DNA from: Firmicutes bacterium UBA4881
GTDB lineage: Bacteria > Bacillota > DTU065
NCBI GenBank assembly: GCA_002399235.1
Contig: DHDH01000032.1
Coordinates: 7,727 to 33,230 of the forward strand
DNA: 25,504 nt
Direction of reading: 5' to 3'
The translations under genes and the position numbers were made by a program. The notes below the pieces were generated by a model. The model searched no databases. It was not told the origin of the DNA and was given only the letters and a program-made list of their open reading frames with translations. This document shows, piece after piece, positions 1 through 7,393 of the stretch; within the stretch, counting starts at the first letter, position 1, and each line of letters starts with the position of its first letter.

Positions 1-291
1 TTAAAACAGGATGTTGGTGGATTAAAACTGGATGTTAATGGGCTCAAACATGAAATGCAGGAAGTAAAGCAAGATGTGCACCTAATTACTGAACAACAAA
101 AAGAACACGGAGAATTATTAAAATCATTAATTTATGCAAGTGAAGAGCATAAAGCTCAGATTGACAATTTAGGTTATACCATAGCCAAGCTTGAAGGAGA
201 AGTAAATGGCCTGAAGGTAGATTTAAATGCAATTGAGATAATCACATCTAAGAATTGGAACGAAATATGCCAATTAAAGGTAGCAAGATAA
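1..291 (+). CDS. C-terminal part of a coiled-coil protein (partial, 5' end outside window)
   Basis: The reading frame is open from the first base of the window, so the true start lies upstream and only about 96 residues are visible. An internal ATG at 55 is unlikely to be the start, because the same heptad-like pattern continues before it. The visible part is highly charged and repetitive, with units such as LKQDV, LKLDVNGLK, EVKQDV and LEGEVNGLKVDL, which predict a long amphipathic helix or coiled coil. There is no membrane segment, Cys cluster or catalytic motif. It resembles the small repetitive coiled-coil proteins of unknown function common in Bacillota, but I do not recognise a named family. 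It ends with TAA in front of a decayed region with mobile-element debris. Confidence 0.6.
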   Translation, partial: LKQDVGGLKLDVNGLKHEMQEVKQDVHLITEQQKEHGELLKSLIYASEEHKAQIDNLGYTIAKLEGEVNGLKVDLNAIEIITSKNWNEICQLKVAR

Positions 292-424
292 TTCAATATA
301 TTATTGAAAGCAATTATTGCTAAAAACAGCCGTTATCTATTGGCTGAGACCGTATTATAAACACTAAATAATCTACGAGAAATCCGAAACAACAGGTAGT
401 TGTTTTGATAATGAAGTGGATACA

Positions 425-509
425 ATGCTCCCTTCGTGGTAGACAGTAGCAACAATATAACTGTTTATCATTAGGGGAGTATTTTTATATAGAGAGAAAA
501 CCGGAAGTT
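425..509 (+). repeat. Structured repeat, copy A
   Basis: This stretch is a diverged copy of the reverse strand of 22668-22737. It folds as nested stems: ATGCTCCC (425-432) with GGGAGTAT (475-482), GTGGT (436-440) with ATCAT (467-471), and ACAGT (443-447) with ACTGT (460-464). The stem is followed by a conserved tail containing tagagagaaaac. The second copy has the same three stems in the same order with a shorter terminal loop. Copy A lies directly before a decayed transposase reading frame, so it may be the non-coding left end or leader of an insertion sequence. The alignment was made by eye. Confidence 0.55.
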
Positions 510-514
510 ACATA

Positions 515-695
515 TGAGTAAAAGATATCTACTGTTGAATACTTAGAAGGGAAGAAAAGTCAAGAACAGATAGCAAGGTATCATAAGGTCGCTCCAAGAT
601 CGATTCGAAGAGGGTTTATGCCGTGTCAATCATTGAGAGATGCGGTATTTTGCGAACATTATATGACACTAACGAATTTAAGAAAACGGCAATAA
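515..695 (+). pseudogene. Remnant of IS3-type transposase OrfA (helix-turn-helix)
   Basis: One frame reads TVEYLEGKKSQEQIARYH followed by KVAPRSIRRGF, which matches the helix-turn-helix opening of IS3/IS2-type OrfA transposases (EYLEG-x-S-x-x-QIA pattern). A TAA stop sits just before this motif, where residues of the KYS-x-EFK type would be expected. The frame ends after about 60 codons at 693-695, and no OrfB with a DDE core follows. It is therefore a dead fragment. The structured repeat at 425-509 lies immediately upstream. The family-level call rests on this short motif only. Confidence 0.5.
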
Positions 696-781
696 AAATT
701 TTAATGTTTCTGAAATTAAAAAAAGCACCGCTACCATTAAAAAACGTTACTAACTAATCAAATGCTGCGGTAATAATATTG

Positions 782-813
782 AGAAGGCCTTAAGCTAGTG
801 CTTAAGGCCTTCT
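782..813. terminator. 14-bp perfect hairpin downstream of the chemoreceptor gene
   Basis: AGAAGGCCTTAAGC (782-795) pairs perfectly with GCTTAAGGCCTTCT (800-813) around a TAGT loop. It lies 39 bp beyond the stop of the minus-strand chemoreceptor gene and is the obvious end of that operon. The T-tracts on both sides are short, so termination efficiency is uncertain. Confidence 0.6.
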
Positions 814-851
814 TACAAATTTAGTAGCTAATTTTAATAATTTGGCTATGA

Positions 852-1874
852 TTAAACTTGGTAACGGTTAATTAGCTGTTCTACTTCGGCAAGAGCATTA
901 GCAATTTCGTTAAAAGCAATTAAAAGAGTGTGAGTAACACTACTAATTTCTTCAGTAGATGCTGTTACCTCTTCTGCAGAAGCTGCAGACTCTTCAGATA
1001 CAGCAGCAATTGATTCCAACGAGGAATTTACTTTACCACTTTCATTATTCATCTGTAGAGCAAGAGAAGCATTGTCTTCAGCTAAACTATTAAAGCCTTC
1101 TGTAATCGAGCTAAAACTAATTAAAGCAGAATTAATATTATCTATAATGCTAACAAGAGATTGTAATTTATAATTCAATTCATTAGTTGCTTCAGCAATA
1201 GCATTAAAACTCTCGCCAGCAGTATCTACTAACGACACACCAGATTTAAGAAGTTGCTGTTCTCTACCAAGTGCGTCTTTTGCTTCATCAAAACGATTTT
1301 GATTTTCTTTAATCAGTTGGACTATTTCTCCAGTAGCTTTGCGAGATTTTTCGGCTAAAACTCGCACTTCTTCAGCTACCACAGCAAACCCAGCCCCGTG
1401 TTCGCCAGCTCTAGCTGCTTCAATAGCAGCATTAAGTGCCAATAAGTTAGTTTGATCTGCAATTTCTCTTATTACTTCAACAATGACACCAATTTGTTTA
1501 GATTGGCGTTCAAGCGCATCAAAAGTTGAAACCACTTCATCTGATGTATTAGCAACTTTGCTGATACCTTCGATAGCAGAATTTATATGTTCTCTTCCTG
1601 CAGTTGCCGTATTACTCATAATTTCTTTGGCTTTATTCACTTGAGTAAGTTCTTTGTTTACTTGATCCATTTGTTGGATTGTATCTTCAGTAGTTGATTT
1701 TGATATAGCAACATCAGCTAGTTGTCTTTTAGAGCTTGCGACGATGTCTTCAATAGTATTTTTTAAGATTTGCATTGCCGATACAGTAAGAGTTATTTCA
1801 TTAGCCTGCTCAGATGCTCCAGTGGCTACCTGGTTAACTACAGTAGCTACTTGATTAGCTGCTCGATCTATCAA
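852..1874 (-). CDS. Methyl-accepting chemotaxis protein signalling domain, lacking sensor and membrane parts
   Basis: The product is a 340-residue, all-helical chemoreceptor cytoplasmic domain. The hairpin tip that contacts CheA/CheW is clear at about residues 137-159 (IREIADQTNLLALNAAIEAA then RAGE), followed by GFAVVAEEVRVLAEKS. The C-terminal helix carries Glu/Ala/Ser-rich methylation-type segments (SEESAASAEEVTASTEEIS). There is no transmembrane helix, no ligand-binding domain and no HAMP domain. The frame begins right after where HAMP would end and is closed upstream by a TGA 21 bp before the only usable start, a TTG without a convincing ribosome site. It follows the second permease gene by 36 bp on the same strand. 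It could be a soluble chemoreceptor co-transcribed with the exporter, or the 3' remnant of a full receptor truncated by a rearrangement. I favour the remnant slightly. Confidence 0.8.
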   Translation of the reverse strand: MIDRAANQVATVVNQVATGASEQANEITLTVSAMQILKNTIEDIVASSKRQLADVAISKSTTEDTIQQMDQVNKELTQVNKAKEIMSNTATAGREHINSAIEGISKVANTSDEVVSTFDALERQSKQIGVIVEVIREIADQTNLLALNAAIEAARAGEHGAGFAVVAEEVRVLAEKSRKATGEIVQLIKENQNRFDEAKDALGREQQLLKSGVSLVDTAGESFNAIAEATNELNYKLQSLVSIIDNINSALISFSSITEGFNSLAEDNASLALQMNNESGKVNSSLESIAAVSEESAASAEEVTASTEEISSVTHTLLIAFNEIANALAEVEQLINRYQV

Positions 1875-1910
1875 CAGAGAAATATTTGCAAGTCAAAGGC
1901 TAAATCCACT

Positions 1911-2699
1911 TCAGCTACCTGTACTTTGATAATGATTCACACCAAAACGCCATACTAATGTCGAGAGAGTCATAAATAGTAAGCCAGTAGGCAATGCTAA
2001 CAAACCTTTCCAATAAGGCTGTCCCCAGTTACAAACTGCAGCTGCAGGGTAATAACTCATAACCAGTATAGGAACAAAAAATGTAAATACATTGCGCAGG
2101 ATATTAGGTAGATAATCTACCGGACATCTCGTAACCTGATAACTAGCATTGGTAAAGATATAAATCCAATCTAACCCTTGAATTGTGAAAAAAGCTATTC
2201 CTGAAGTAAAGATAAAAACTCCTGTGTAGGTAAGAAAGCCTCCTACTAAAGCCATGATAATAGTGACAATATTTAGTAAGGACATTTCTACTTTTAGATC
2301 TCGCAGACACCAGACGATAACTACAATACCGCTAACTACTCTTGCGATTCTATGGATATGGAAATAAGATCCAGCAGCTTGAACTAGTAACGGCTGTGGT
2401 CTCAATAACAACCTGTCAAAATCTCCGGTACGGATCATTTTCCAGGGGAAATAATCCAGTCCACGGCAAAGAGTTTCTGCTAAACCAAAGCTAGTAATAG
2501 CCATTGCATAGATCAACATAATTTTAGTGGCGGACCAGATTCCAACATCACCAAAACGAGAAAAAAGAAATATTACACTAATTGGATCGGTCACAACAAC
2601 CATAAAAACCTGTAATACCATCAATGACCAGCCTTTATATTGGAGTCCAGCAAGGAAGTTCATTTTAATGTATCTTAAATATAACCTTAAGGTATTCAC
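1911..2699 (-). CDS. ABC-2 type exporter permease (COG3694-like), first trio
   Basis: This is a 262-residue, strongly hydrophobic protein with about six predicted membrane segments, of the ABC-2 family that pairs with a COG4587-like permease and a COG4586-like ATPase. The pattern MNFLAGLQYKG near the N-terminus and the central FDRLLLRPQPLLVQ motif are typical of this permease group. The GTG start at 2699 is supported by a strong GGGGGG-type ribosome site overlapping the end of the preceding gene, whose stop is only 3 bp away. It should form a heterodimeric membrane channel with the product of 2703-3524. The transported substrate of this exporter group is not established, and nothing here reveals it. 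Confidence 0.85.
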   Translation of the reverse strand: MNTLRLYLRYIKMNFLAGLQYKGWSLMVLQVFMVVVTDPISVIFLFSRFGDVGIWSATKIMLIYAMAITSFGLAETLCRGLDYFPWKMIRTGDFDRLLLRPQPLLVQAAGSYFHIHRIARVVSGIVVIVWCLRDLKVEMSLLNIVTIIMALVGGFLTYTGVFIFTSGIAFFTIQGLDWIYIFTNASYQVTRCPVDYLPNILRNVFTFFVPILVMSYYPAAAVCNWGQPYWKGLLALPTGLLFMTLSTLVWRFGVNHYQSTGS

Positions 2700-2702
2700 G
2701 TT

Positions 2703-3524
2703 TTATCCCCCCTGCACTACAATTGTTTTCAGACGTCTGACTAACAAAAACTTACCCAGCAAAATAAAGATAAGAGTCCAAACCCATTGCAATGTAATGG
2801 CTGCGAAAGCTGTTTGAGGGGACATTGAGCCTACATATAAGCGTAGTGGAATATCAAGATAACCAGCAAAAGGTTGAAGCAGTAAAAATCTTTGCCAGGA
2901 ATCGGGCCATAGTTGTAAAGGTAGGTATGCCCCAGACAAAACTCCGCCAATTAGCATTAACATATAGGTTGGACCGTTCCCCCAAGTTATACCCATTCGG
3001 ACCACACACATTAAGACTCCATAAGTTGTACATAAAAATAAGGCACTGAAAAATGATAGTAGCATCAGTATCAGATTAATTAGCGAAGCTGGTGGTCCAA
3101 GTCTATACGAAGCAGGCATAAGCATTCCTACTAGAATAACAAGAGAACCTCGCCAGAATAATGGAGTTAGCCGTGAAGCAGTAAGTTTAGCAAACCAGTG
3201 GGTATACAAATCTAGGGGTCTACATAATTCGAGTGCGATGTTTCCACTCTCAATTTTGCTTTGAATATCACTATCGATGGACATTGGCTGCATTAAAAAC
3301 ACTAATTGAGTTAACCACGAATAGGAAATGAGCTGATTTAGAGTAAGGCCTGCTAAGATTCCAGCTGTATTATTATTGGCATAGGTGTAAAAAACCCTAT
3401 ATACAGTTATCTCAACTAGAACCCAGAAGATACTAGTTGTTGCCCCAGCAATTCCTGCTAACCTGTATTGAAAACCTTCCGCGGTTTTCATCCTAAAGAT
3501 AGAAAAAAGTGCTTTGAGCTTCAT
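2703..3524 (-). CDS. ABC-2 type exporter permease (COG4587-like), first trio
   Basis: This is a 273-residue membrane protein with about six hydrophobic segments and the motif FRMKTAEGFQYRLAG near its N-terminus. The segment SGNIALELCRPLDLY resembles the conserved cytoplasmic loop (G-x-I-x-x-x-L-x-R-P) of ABC-2 permeases; the paralogue at 6591-7382 has SGSIAYQLMRPYHYV at the same place. The ATG at 3524 overlaps the stop of the ATPase gene in an ATGA junction, so translation is coupled. It is expected to dimerise with the next permease and be driven by the ATPase encoded upstream. Confidence 0.85.
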   Translation of the reverse strand: MKLKALFSIFRMKTAEGFQYRLAGIAGATTSIFWVLVEITVYRVFYTYANNNTAGILAGLTLNQLISYSWLTQLVFLMQPMSIDSDIQSKIESGNIALELCRPLDLYTHWFAKLTASRLTPLFWRGSLVILVGMLMPASYRLGPPASLINLILMLLSFFSALFLCTTYGVLMCVVRMGITWGNGPTYMLMLIGGVLSGAYLPLQLWPDSWQRFLLLQPFAGYLDIPLRLYVGSMSPQTAFAAITLQWVWTLIFILLGKFLLVRRLKTIVVQGG

Positions 3525-4504
3525 AAGCTCATCTCCTGATACATTGTTGCCACCATCTCGTCAATGCTTTGTTCTTCAATGACAATATCTTTGAGTACAA
3601 GCTTTTTTGCTAAGCGTTCAACCATCAGATGAGTGGCGGTTTTATGTGGATCAAAAAAGATGCTCCACTCATTACCCTCGATTTTAACCATTTCAGCTCC
3701 TTCTATTGGAGATTGCAGGGTTTCTTTATCTAGGGTAGCTCGAATACAGCGTAAGGGAGCATACTGCTCTCTTAACACATTAAGGCTTCCGTTATAAAGT
3801 AGTTTTCCGTGGCCGATTACCATAACTTTGGAACATAAAGCTGCAATATCATCCATATCATGGGTGGTTAGAATCATGGTCACTCCTTTAGAACGATTTT
3901 CGTCCTTAAGAAACTCCCGTAAAGCAAGCTTGGAAACAGCATCTAGTCCGATTGTTGGCTCATCAAGAAATAGGATCCTCGGACTATGCAGTAGTGCAGC
4001 CGTTATTTCACAACGCATTCTTTGACCGAGGGATAATTGACGTACTGGAGTTTTCAATAGACTTTCAATCTGGAGTGCTTGAGTAAGTTCGTTAAGTCTT
4101 TTCGCATAATGAACTGACGAAATATTATAGATATCTCTAAGTAGATCAAATGAATCCTTCACAGGAACATCCCACCATAACTGGCTTCGTTGACCGAACA
4201 CTACACCAATACAGGATACATGATTGACCCTTTCCTTCCAGGGAGTGCGACCGAGTATTTCACAGTTACCGCTATCTGGAGTTAGTATGCCACTCATAAT
4301 CTTTACAGTAGTAGATTTACCAGCACCATTAGGACCGATATAGCCTATTAGTTCGCCTTCATCAATTGAAAAGGAAACATCCTCTAAAGCTTTAACCAGT
4401 CTTGTTTTTCGATTAAAGGCTCCCTTTAGTACTCCAAAACGCCCCTCAGGTCTTTCAGCTACTTTGAAGGTCTTTTTTATATTTTTTAAAACAATTTGAG
4501 CCAC
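3521..4504 (-). CDS. ABC-2 type exporter ATPase (COG4586-like), first trio
   Basis: This is a 327-residue ABC ATPase. Visible motifs are Walker A IGPNGAGKST (residues 56-65), the Q-loop region VVFGQRSQLWW (101-111), the signature LSLGQ (157-161), Walker B ILFLDEP (177-183) and the switch His215 in ILTTHD. The N-terminal insertion before the core (ERPEGRFGVLKGAFNRK) and the C-terminal tail of about 90 residues are usual for the COG4586 group. The start is a GTG at 4504 with the ribosome site GGGGAGGG 7-8 bp upstream. It is the first gene of a three-gene exporter operon running leftward. Its motifs fall at exactly the same residue numbers as in the plus-strand ATPase at 5600-6589, showing that the two trios are paralogous. 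Confidence 0.92.
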   Translation of the reverse strand: MAQIVLKNIKKTFKVAERPEGRFGVLKGAFNRKTRLVKALEDVSFSIDEGELIGYIGPNGAGKSTTVKIMSGILTPDSGNCEILGRTPWKERVNHVSCIGVVFGQRSQLWWDVPVKDSFDLLRDIYNISSVHYAKRLNELTQALQIESLLKTPVRQLSLGQRMRCEITAALLHSPRILFLDEPTIGLDAVSKLALREFLKDENRSKGVTMILTTHDMDDIAALCSKVMVIGHGKLLYNGSLNVLREQYAPLRCIRATLDKETLQSPIEGAEMVKIEGNEWSIFFDPHKTATHLMVERLAKKLVLKDIVIEEQSIDEMVATMYQEMSL

Positions 4505-4647
4505 CTAAATCCCTCCCCATAGCTTTTTAGCTATTCTAGTCTACCTGAGTTTTGGTAAAGTAGGAAATATTGTAGCTCTAGGTGTAAAGCCTTGTTGGGG
4601 GAGGGTTAACTTCAATTGCCATATTTCTCTTTGTTTTGAAAAATATC

Positions 4648-4676
4648 TTGACAGTTGGGCATTTTTGGTTTATGAT
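4648..4676 (+). promoter_or_regulatory. Strong SigA-type promoter
   Basis: A consensus TTGACA (4648-4653) is followed after exactly 17 bp by TATGAT (4671-4676), one base from consensus. Transcription should start near 4683 and run into the terminator at 4744-4771, with no protein gene in between. Confidence 0.75.
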
Positions 4677-4682
4677 ATTACT

Positions 4683-4771
4683 ATAAGGTATAAAGTCCTA
4701 GATAAATTGGTGATTTAATACCTTTTTAATAATGAGTTTTGCTACCCCTTACCTCTAAGGGGTTTTTTTTT
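4683..4771 (+). ncRNA. Predicted small RNA of about 90 nt
   Basis: A near-consensus promoter and a strong intrinsic terminator define a transcript of roughly 88-90 nt. The 5' part can fold through GGTAT (4687-4691) with ATACC (4719-4723), followed by a T run, and the 3' part is the terminator stem. The only start codon inside (ATG at 4732) would make an eight-residue peptide read into the terminator with no ribosome site, so a coding role is unlikely. No known RNA family was recognised. It could also be an attenuated leader, but no gene follows on this strand for 800 bp. Confidence 0.5.
4744..4771 (+). terminator. Intrinsic terminator of the first small RNA
   Basis: ACCCCTTA (4744-4751) pairs perfectly with TAAGGGGT (4756-4763) around CCTC and is followed by a continuous run of Ts. 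Confidence 0.85.
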
Positions 4772-4898
4772 ATCTACCAAATAATCTGTGTGTAGTGTTG
4801 AGGTCTAAAAGAGCTGGAATAGTAAAACTAATAAAAAGGGTAGGGGTAAAATTGTCCAAGCAGTAAATATTTCGCTAAGAAAATATAGTGTAATAGTA

Positions 4899-4927
4899 TT
4901 GACATATCAGACTTGTTATGTAATAAT
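4899..4927 (+). promoter_or_regulatory. SigA-type promoter with extended -10
   Basis: TTGACA (4899-4904) is followed after 17 bp by AATAAT (4922-4927), preceded by a TG one base upstream, as in extended -10 promoters. The predicted start is near 4934, at the head of the structured RNA. Confidence 0.65.
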
Positions 4928-4933
4928 TCCTTT

Positions 4934-5072
4934 CAAGTAGTGAGTGTGTATAAGAACTATAAACTACAAGCAAAAGCTTCGGGTTTGTAGCTTGAGCTAC
5001 ATAGGGGCAAAGCCTTACACGTGGGGAAGCACCCGCGGAGTCACTTAACAGGTGATTCTGCGGGTTTTTTGT
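4934..5072 (+). ncRNA. Predicted structured RNA of about 140 nt, family not recognised
   Basis: The unit has its own promoter and ends in a 13-bp terminator stem. Several helices are visible. A long-range stem joins GTGT/AAG (4946-4954) with CTTACAC (5014-5020). One internal hairpin is CTACAA (4964-4969) with TTGTAG (4985-4990). Another is GTAGC (4987-4991) with GCTAC (4996-5000). The last two share the bases GTAG at 4987-4990, so they cannot form together, as in an RNA switch. There is no start codon with a ribosome site. The next plus-strand gene begins 528 bp after the terminator, which argues for a free-standing RNA rather than a leader. 6S RNA and cyclic-di-GMP riboswitches were considered, but their hallmark sequences were not found. 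Confidence 0.55.
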
Positions 5073-5077
5073 CTTTT
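5032..5077 (+). terminator. Intrinsic terminator of the structured RNA
   Basis: CCCGCGGAGTCAC (5032-5044) pairs with GTGATTCTGCGGG (5052-5064) over 13 positions, including two G-U pairs, around a 7-nt loop. TTTTTT and a second T run follow. Confidence 0.9.
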
Positions 5078-5599
5078 AAATAGAACTATCAGTAGAATAG
5101 TTACTAAATTAATGCCAAGAAAACAGCTAAGAAGCAGGCCAAGAAACATATATCGCTTAAGTCTGCTTTAACGATACCGTTGCACCCCAAAAACAAAGTT
5201 AGATATCCCAAACAGTGTCGATTTTATCTTGTAAAAAAGGTATAAATCTTCTAAGTAGTACGTTAAGCTGTAACCTAGGAAAACCAATTGTTATCAAACT
5301 AGTAACTAATATCTACTGGGGTCTTGGCTAAAAGGTTTCTGTTAAGGGAAATATTTTTTTGCTTTATGTAAGAGCACACTTAGCCTATTGCAATCAAGAT
5401 AGGTAGTGCTCTGGCATAAGCTTACTGTATTAACATATCGCTCATAAATAAGTTACAGTGAAAAACCCGCTCGTGTTAAATGAGCTTTTATTTTCCAGAA
5501 GCTTTGTATACAGCATACTTTTTCTATAGTTTACCGCAAAAGAAGATTATTCAGGGTCGTTTTAGTAGCGCTTAGAATTATTAGGGAGAGGGGAGAGCT

Positions 5600-6589
5600 A
5601 TGTCAATAATTGAAATCAGGAATCTAAATAAACTCTACCGAACACGAGTTAAAGAAGAAGGCCTAAAGGCATCATTTCAAGCTTTAGTAAGACCTGTTTA
5701 TACAGAGGTACAAGCGGTAAAAGATATCAGCTTTACAGTAGAACGGGGTGAAATTTGTGCATTTATAGGCCCAAATGGAGCAGGAAAATCAACCACCATA
5801 AAAATGTTAACAGGTATCCTGCACCCTACAAGTGGTGAGATTTCAGTTCTGGGTTTTAACCCTGCAAAACAGAGGCAAAAATTGTCCTACCATATTGGCA
5901 CAGTTTTTGGCCAGAAGTCTCAACTCTGGTTTCACCTGCCTCCAACAGATAGTTTCACATTACTAGGAGCAATATACGATCTCGATAAGAGCACTTTGAA
6001 AAAACGAGTAGATGAACTCACAGAATGCTTTGAACTAGGTGATCTTTTAAAAATACCGGTACGTAAGCTTTCATTAGGTCAACGAATCCGCTGTGAAGTA
6101 GCTGCATCTTTACTCCATTCACCCGAGATCCTATTTCTTGATGAGCCAACTATTGGCTTAGATGTAGTGGTAAAACAGAGGATAAGAGAGCTTATTCTGC
6201 GTATGAACCATGAAGATGGCACAACAATCTTTTTAACTAGTCACGATACAGGTGATGTAGAACAGGTATGTAAGCGAGCGATTGTAATTAACCAGGGTCA
6301 GATTATTCTAGATCAGCCTATAAAGAAGTTAAAATATGATTATCTTAACAAAAAGATCATTACTGTACGTTTTAATTTAGAACAACATCTAGATGCACCA
6401 ATAGGCGTAAGAGTAGAGAAGACAGGGAACCTTGGAGCATGTTTATCTGTAGATACCAGATTAATATCCATTGACGAAGCAATGCGCTGGTTGATTGCAC
6501 AAGGTGGGGTAGCAGATATCACAGTACAGGATCCGCCAATGGAAGAGATCATTTCTACTATTTACACAACTAAAGCTGTGGTGGTGTGA
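5600..6589 (+). CDS. ABC-2 type exporter ATPase (COG4586-like), second trio
   Basis: This is a 329-residue ABC ATPase with Walker A IGPNGAGKST (56-65), TVFGQKSQLWF (101-111), signature LSLGQ (157-161), Walker B ILFLDEP (177-183) and His215 in FLTSHD. These positions are identical to those of the minus-strand ATPase at 3521-4504, so the two align almost without gaps in the core. The C-terminal 90 residues (about 240-329), which may set partner specificity, are much more diverged. The ATG at 5600 follows a GGGAGAGGGG ribosome site. It should energise the two permeases encoded immediately downstream. The substrate is unknown. Confidence 0.92.
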   Translation: MSIIEIRNLNKLYRTRVKEEGLKASFQALVRPVYTEVQAVKDISFTVERGEICAFIGPNGAGKSTTIKMLTGILHPTSGEISVLGFNPAKQRQKLSYHIGTVFGQKSQLWFHLPPTDSFTLLGAIYDLDKSTLKKRVDELTECFELGDLLKIPVRKLSLGQRIRCEVAASLLHSPEILFLDEPTIGLDVVVKQRIRELILRMNHEDGTTIFLTSHDTGDVEQVCKRAIVINQGQIILDQPIKKLKYDYLNKKIITVRFNLEQHLDAPIGVRVEKTGNLGACLSVDTRLISIDEAMRWLIAQGGVADITVQDPPMEEIISTIYTTKAVVV

Positions 6590-6590
6590 T

Positions 6591-7382
6591 ATGAAAAATA
6601 TAAAAAAATATCTAACTGTATTGCGTATTAGTCTGCAAAATGCTTTTGTTTATCGTAGCAATGCAATTGGAGGACTAGTCTTTTATTCACTATTTATCTT
6701 TGTTTTCTTTAATCTATGGCGAGCAATCTACCAAGGTGGTGAAGCAGCTGGTTATTCTCTCACTCAAATGGTCTGGTACCTATGTATGACAGAGCTCATT
6801 GTGTTTGGGTGCAAGAATGGGATCTATAACGAAATGAACGAGGATGTTAAAAGCGGTAGTATTGCTTACCAACTCATGAGACCATACCATTATGTTTTTT
6901 ACCAATTCTTCAATGCATTAGGTTCAATGTTTTTTAACCTAATAATTTATGGCGTGTTAGCTGTTGTGCTGGGACTAATTATGGTAGGTCCCATACCTAA
7001 TTTTAGATTATCGTTGCTCCCATGGGGTCTTTGCAGTGTAATACTGGGAATGGTAATTAATTTCTTTATGATGATGACCCTAGGCTTGACCGCCTTTAAG
7101 CTAGAAGACAATCTTGCTTTCTTTCTGATCTACCAGAAACTGGTATTTATGTTAGGTATGTTTATTCCGGTTGAGTTTCTGCCCAAATGGTTGCAGGGTA
7201 TTGCTCATTGGCTACCTTTTTCATATGTAGCTTGGGCACCAGCTAAACTCATTGTTGCATTTAGCTGGGAATTTTTTTGGCAGGTTATACCAATCCAGAT
7301 CTTTTGGGCTATACTGTCACTAATGTTAGCACTAGGTATGTATAGCTATGGTGTACGCAGTCTACAAGCTCATGGTGGGTGA
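6591..7382 (+). CDS. ABC-2 type exporter permease (COG4587-like), second trio
   Basis: This is a 263-residue membrane protein with about six hydrophobic segments. It has the motif SLQNAFVYRSNAIGG near the N-terminus and the conserved loop SGSIAYQLMRPYHYV at about residues 89-103, like the first permease of the other trio. It starts 1 bp after the ATPase stop, so it is translationally coupled. Together with the next gene it forms the membrane part of the exporter. Confidence 0.85.
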   Translation: MKNIKKYLTVLRISLQNAFVYRSNAIGGLVFYSLFIFVFFNLWRAIYQGGEAAGYSLTQMVWYLCMTELIVFGCKNGIYNEMNEDVKSGSIAYQLMRPYHYVFYQFFNALGSMFFNLIIYGVLAVVLGLIMVGPIPNFRLSLLPWGLCSVILGMVINFFMMMTLGLTAFKLEDNLAFFLIYQKLVFMLGMFIPVEFLPKWLQGIAHWLPFSYVAWAPAKLIVAFSWEFFWQVIPIQIFWAILSLMLALGMYSYGVRSLQAHGG

Positions 7383-7387
7383 GGAGG
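7382..7387 (+). promoter_or_regulatory. Ribosome site that decides the start of the third gene
   Basis: AGGAGG lies 6 bp before the ATG at 7394. It also lies downstream of the alternative GTG at 7379, which therefore cannot use it. The ATG at 7394 is the likely start. Confidence 0.75.
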
Positions 7388-7393
7388 TTTAAG

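Larger units (their letters stand above)
292..851. other. Gene-poor region with mobile-element debris
   Basis: No intact gene is visible. The stretch holds a structured repeat (425-509), a broken transposase-like frame (515-695) and a hairpin terminator (782-813). Positions 292-424 and 696-781 show nothing recognisable. Confidence 0.6.
4505..5599. other. Divergent intergenic region between the two exporter operons
   Basis: About 1.1 kb with no convincing protein gene separates the divergent ABC-2 operons. It contains two consecutive promoter-to-terminator units on the plus strand (4648-4771 and 4899-5072), described separately. The remaining 5080-5580 is AT-rich and holds only short frames without ribosome sites. 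A weak promoter-like pair for the right-hand operon (TTTGTA at 5503, TATAGT at 5525) was seen but is not convincing. Confidence 0.6.

Noticed and set aside
4732..4758. Eight-residue frame from the ATG at 4732
   Set aside because: It has no ribosome site and runs into the terminator stem.
4934..5072. Identification of the structured RNA as 6S RNA or a cyclic-di-GMP riboswitch
   Set aside because: Some short matches (GCAAAGCC-like) exist, but the long interrupted 6S duplex and the GEMM tetraloop/receptor pattern were not found, and no target gene follows.
5114..5245. Open frame of 43 codons reading AKKTAKKQAKKH and onward in the exporter intergenic region
   Set aside because: A TAA directly precedes it, there is no start codon or ribosome site, and the basic repeat can arise from A-rich sequence.
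7379..7393. GTG at 7379 as start of the last exporter permease
   Set aside because: The AGGAGG lies downstream of it and fits the ATG at 7394.
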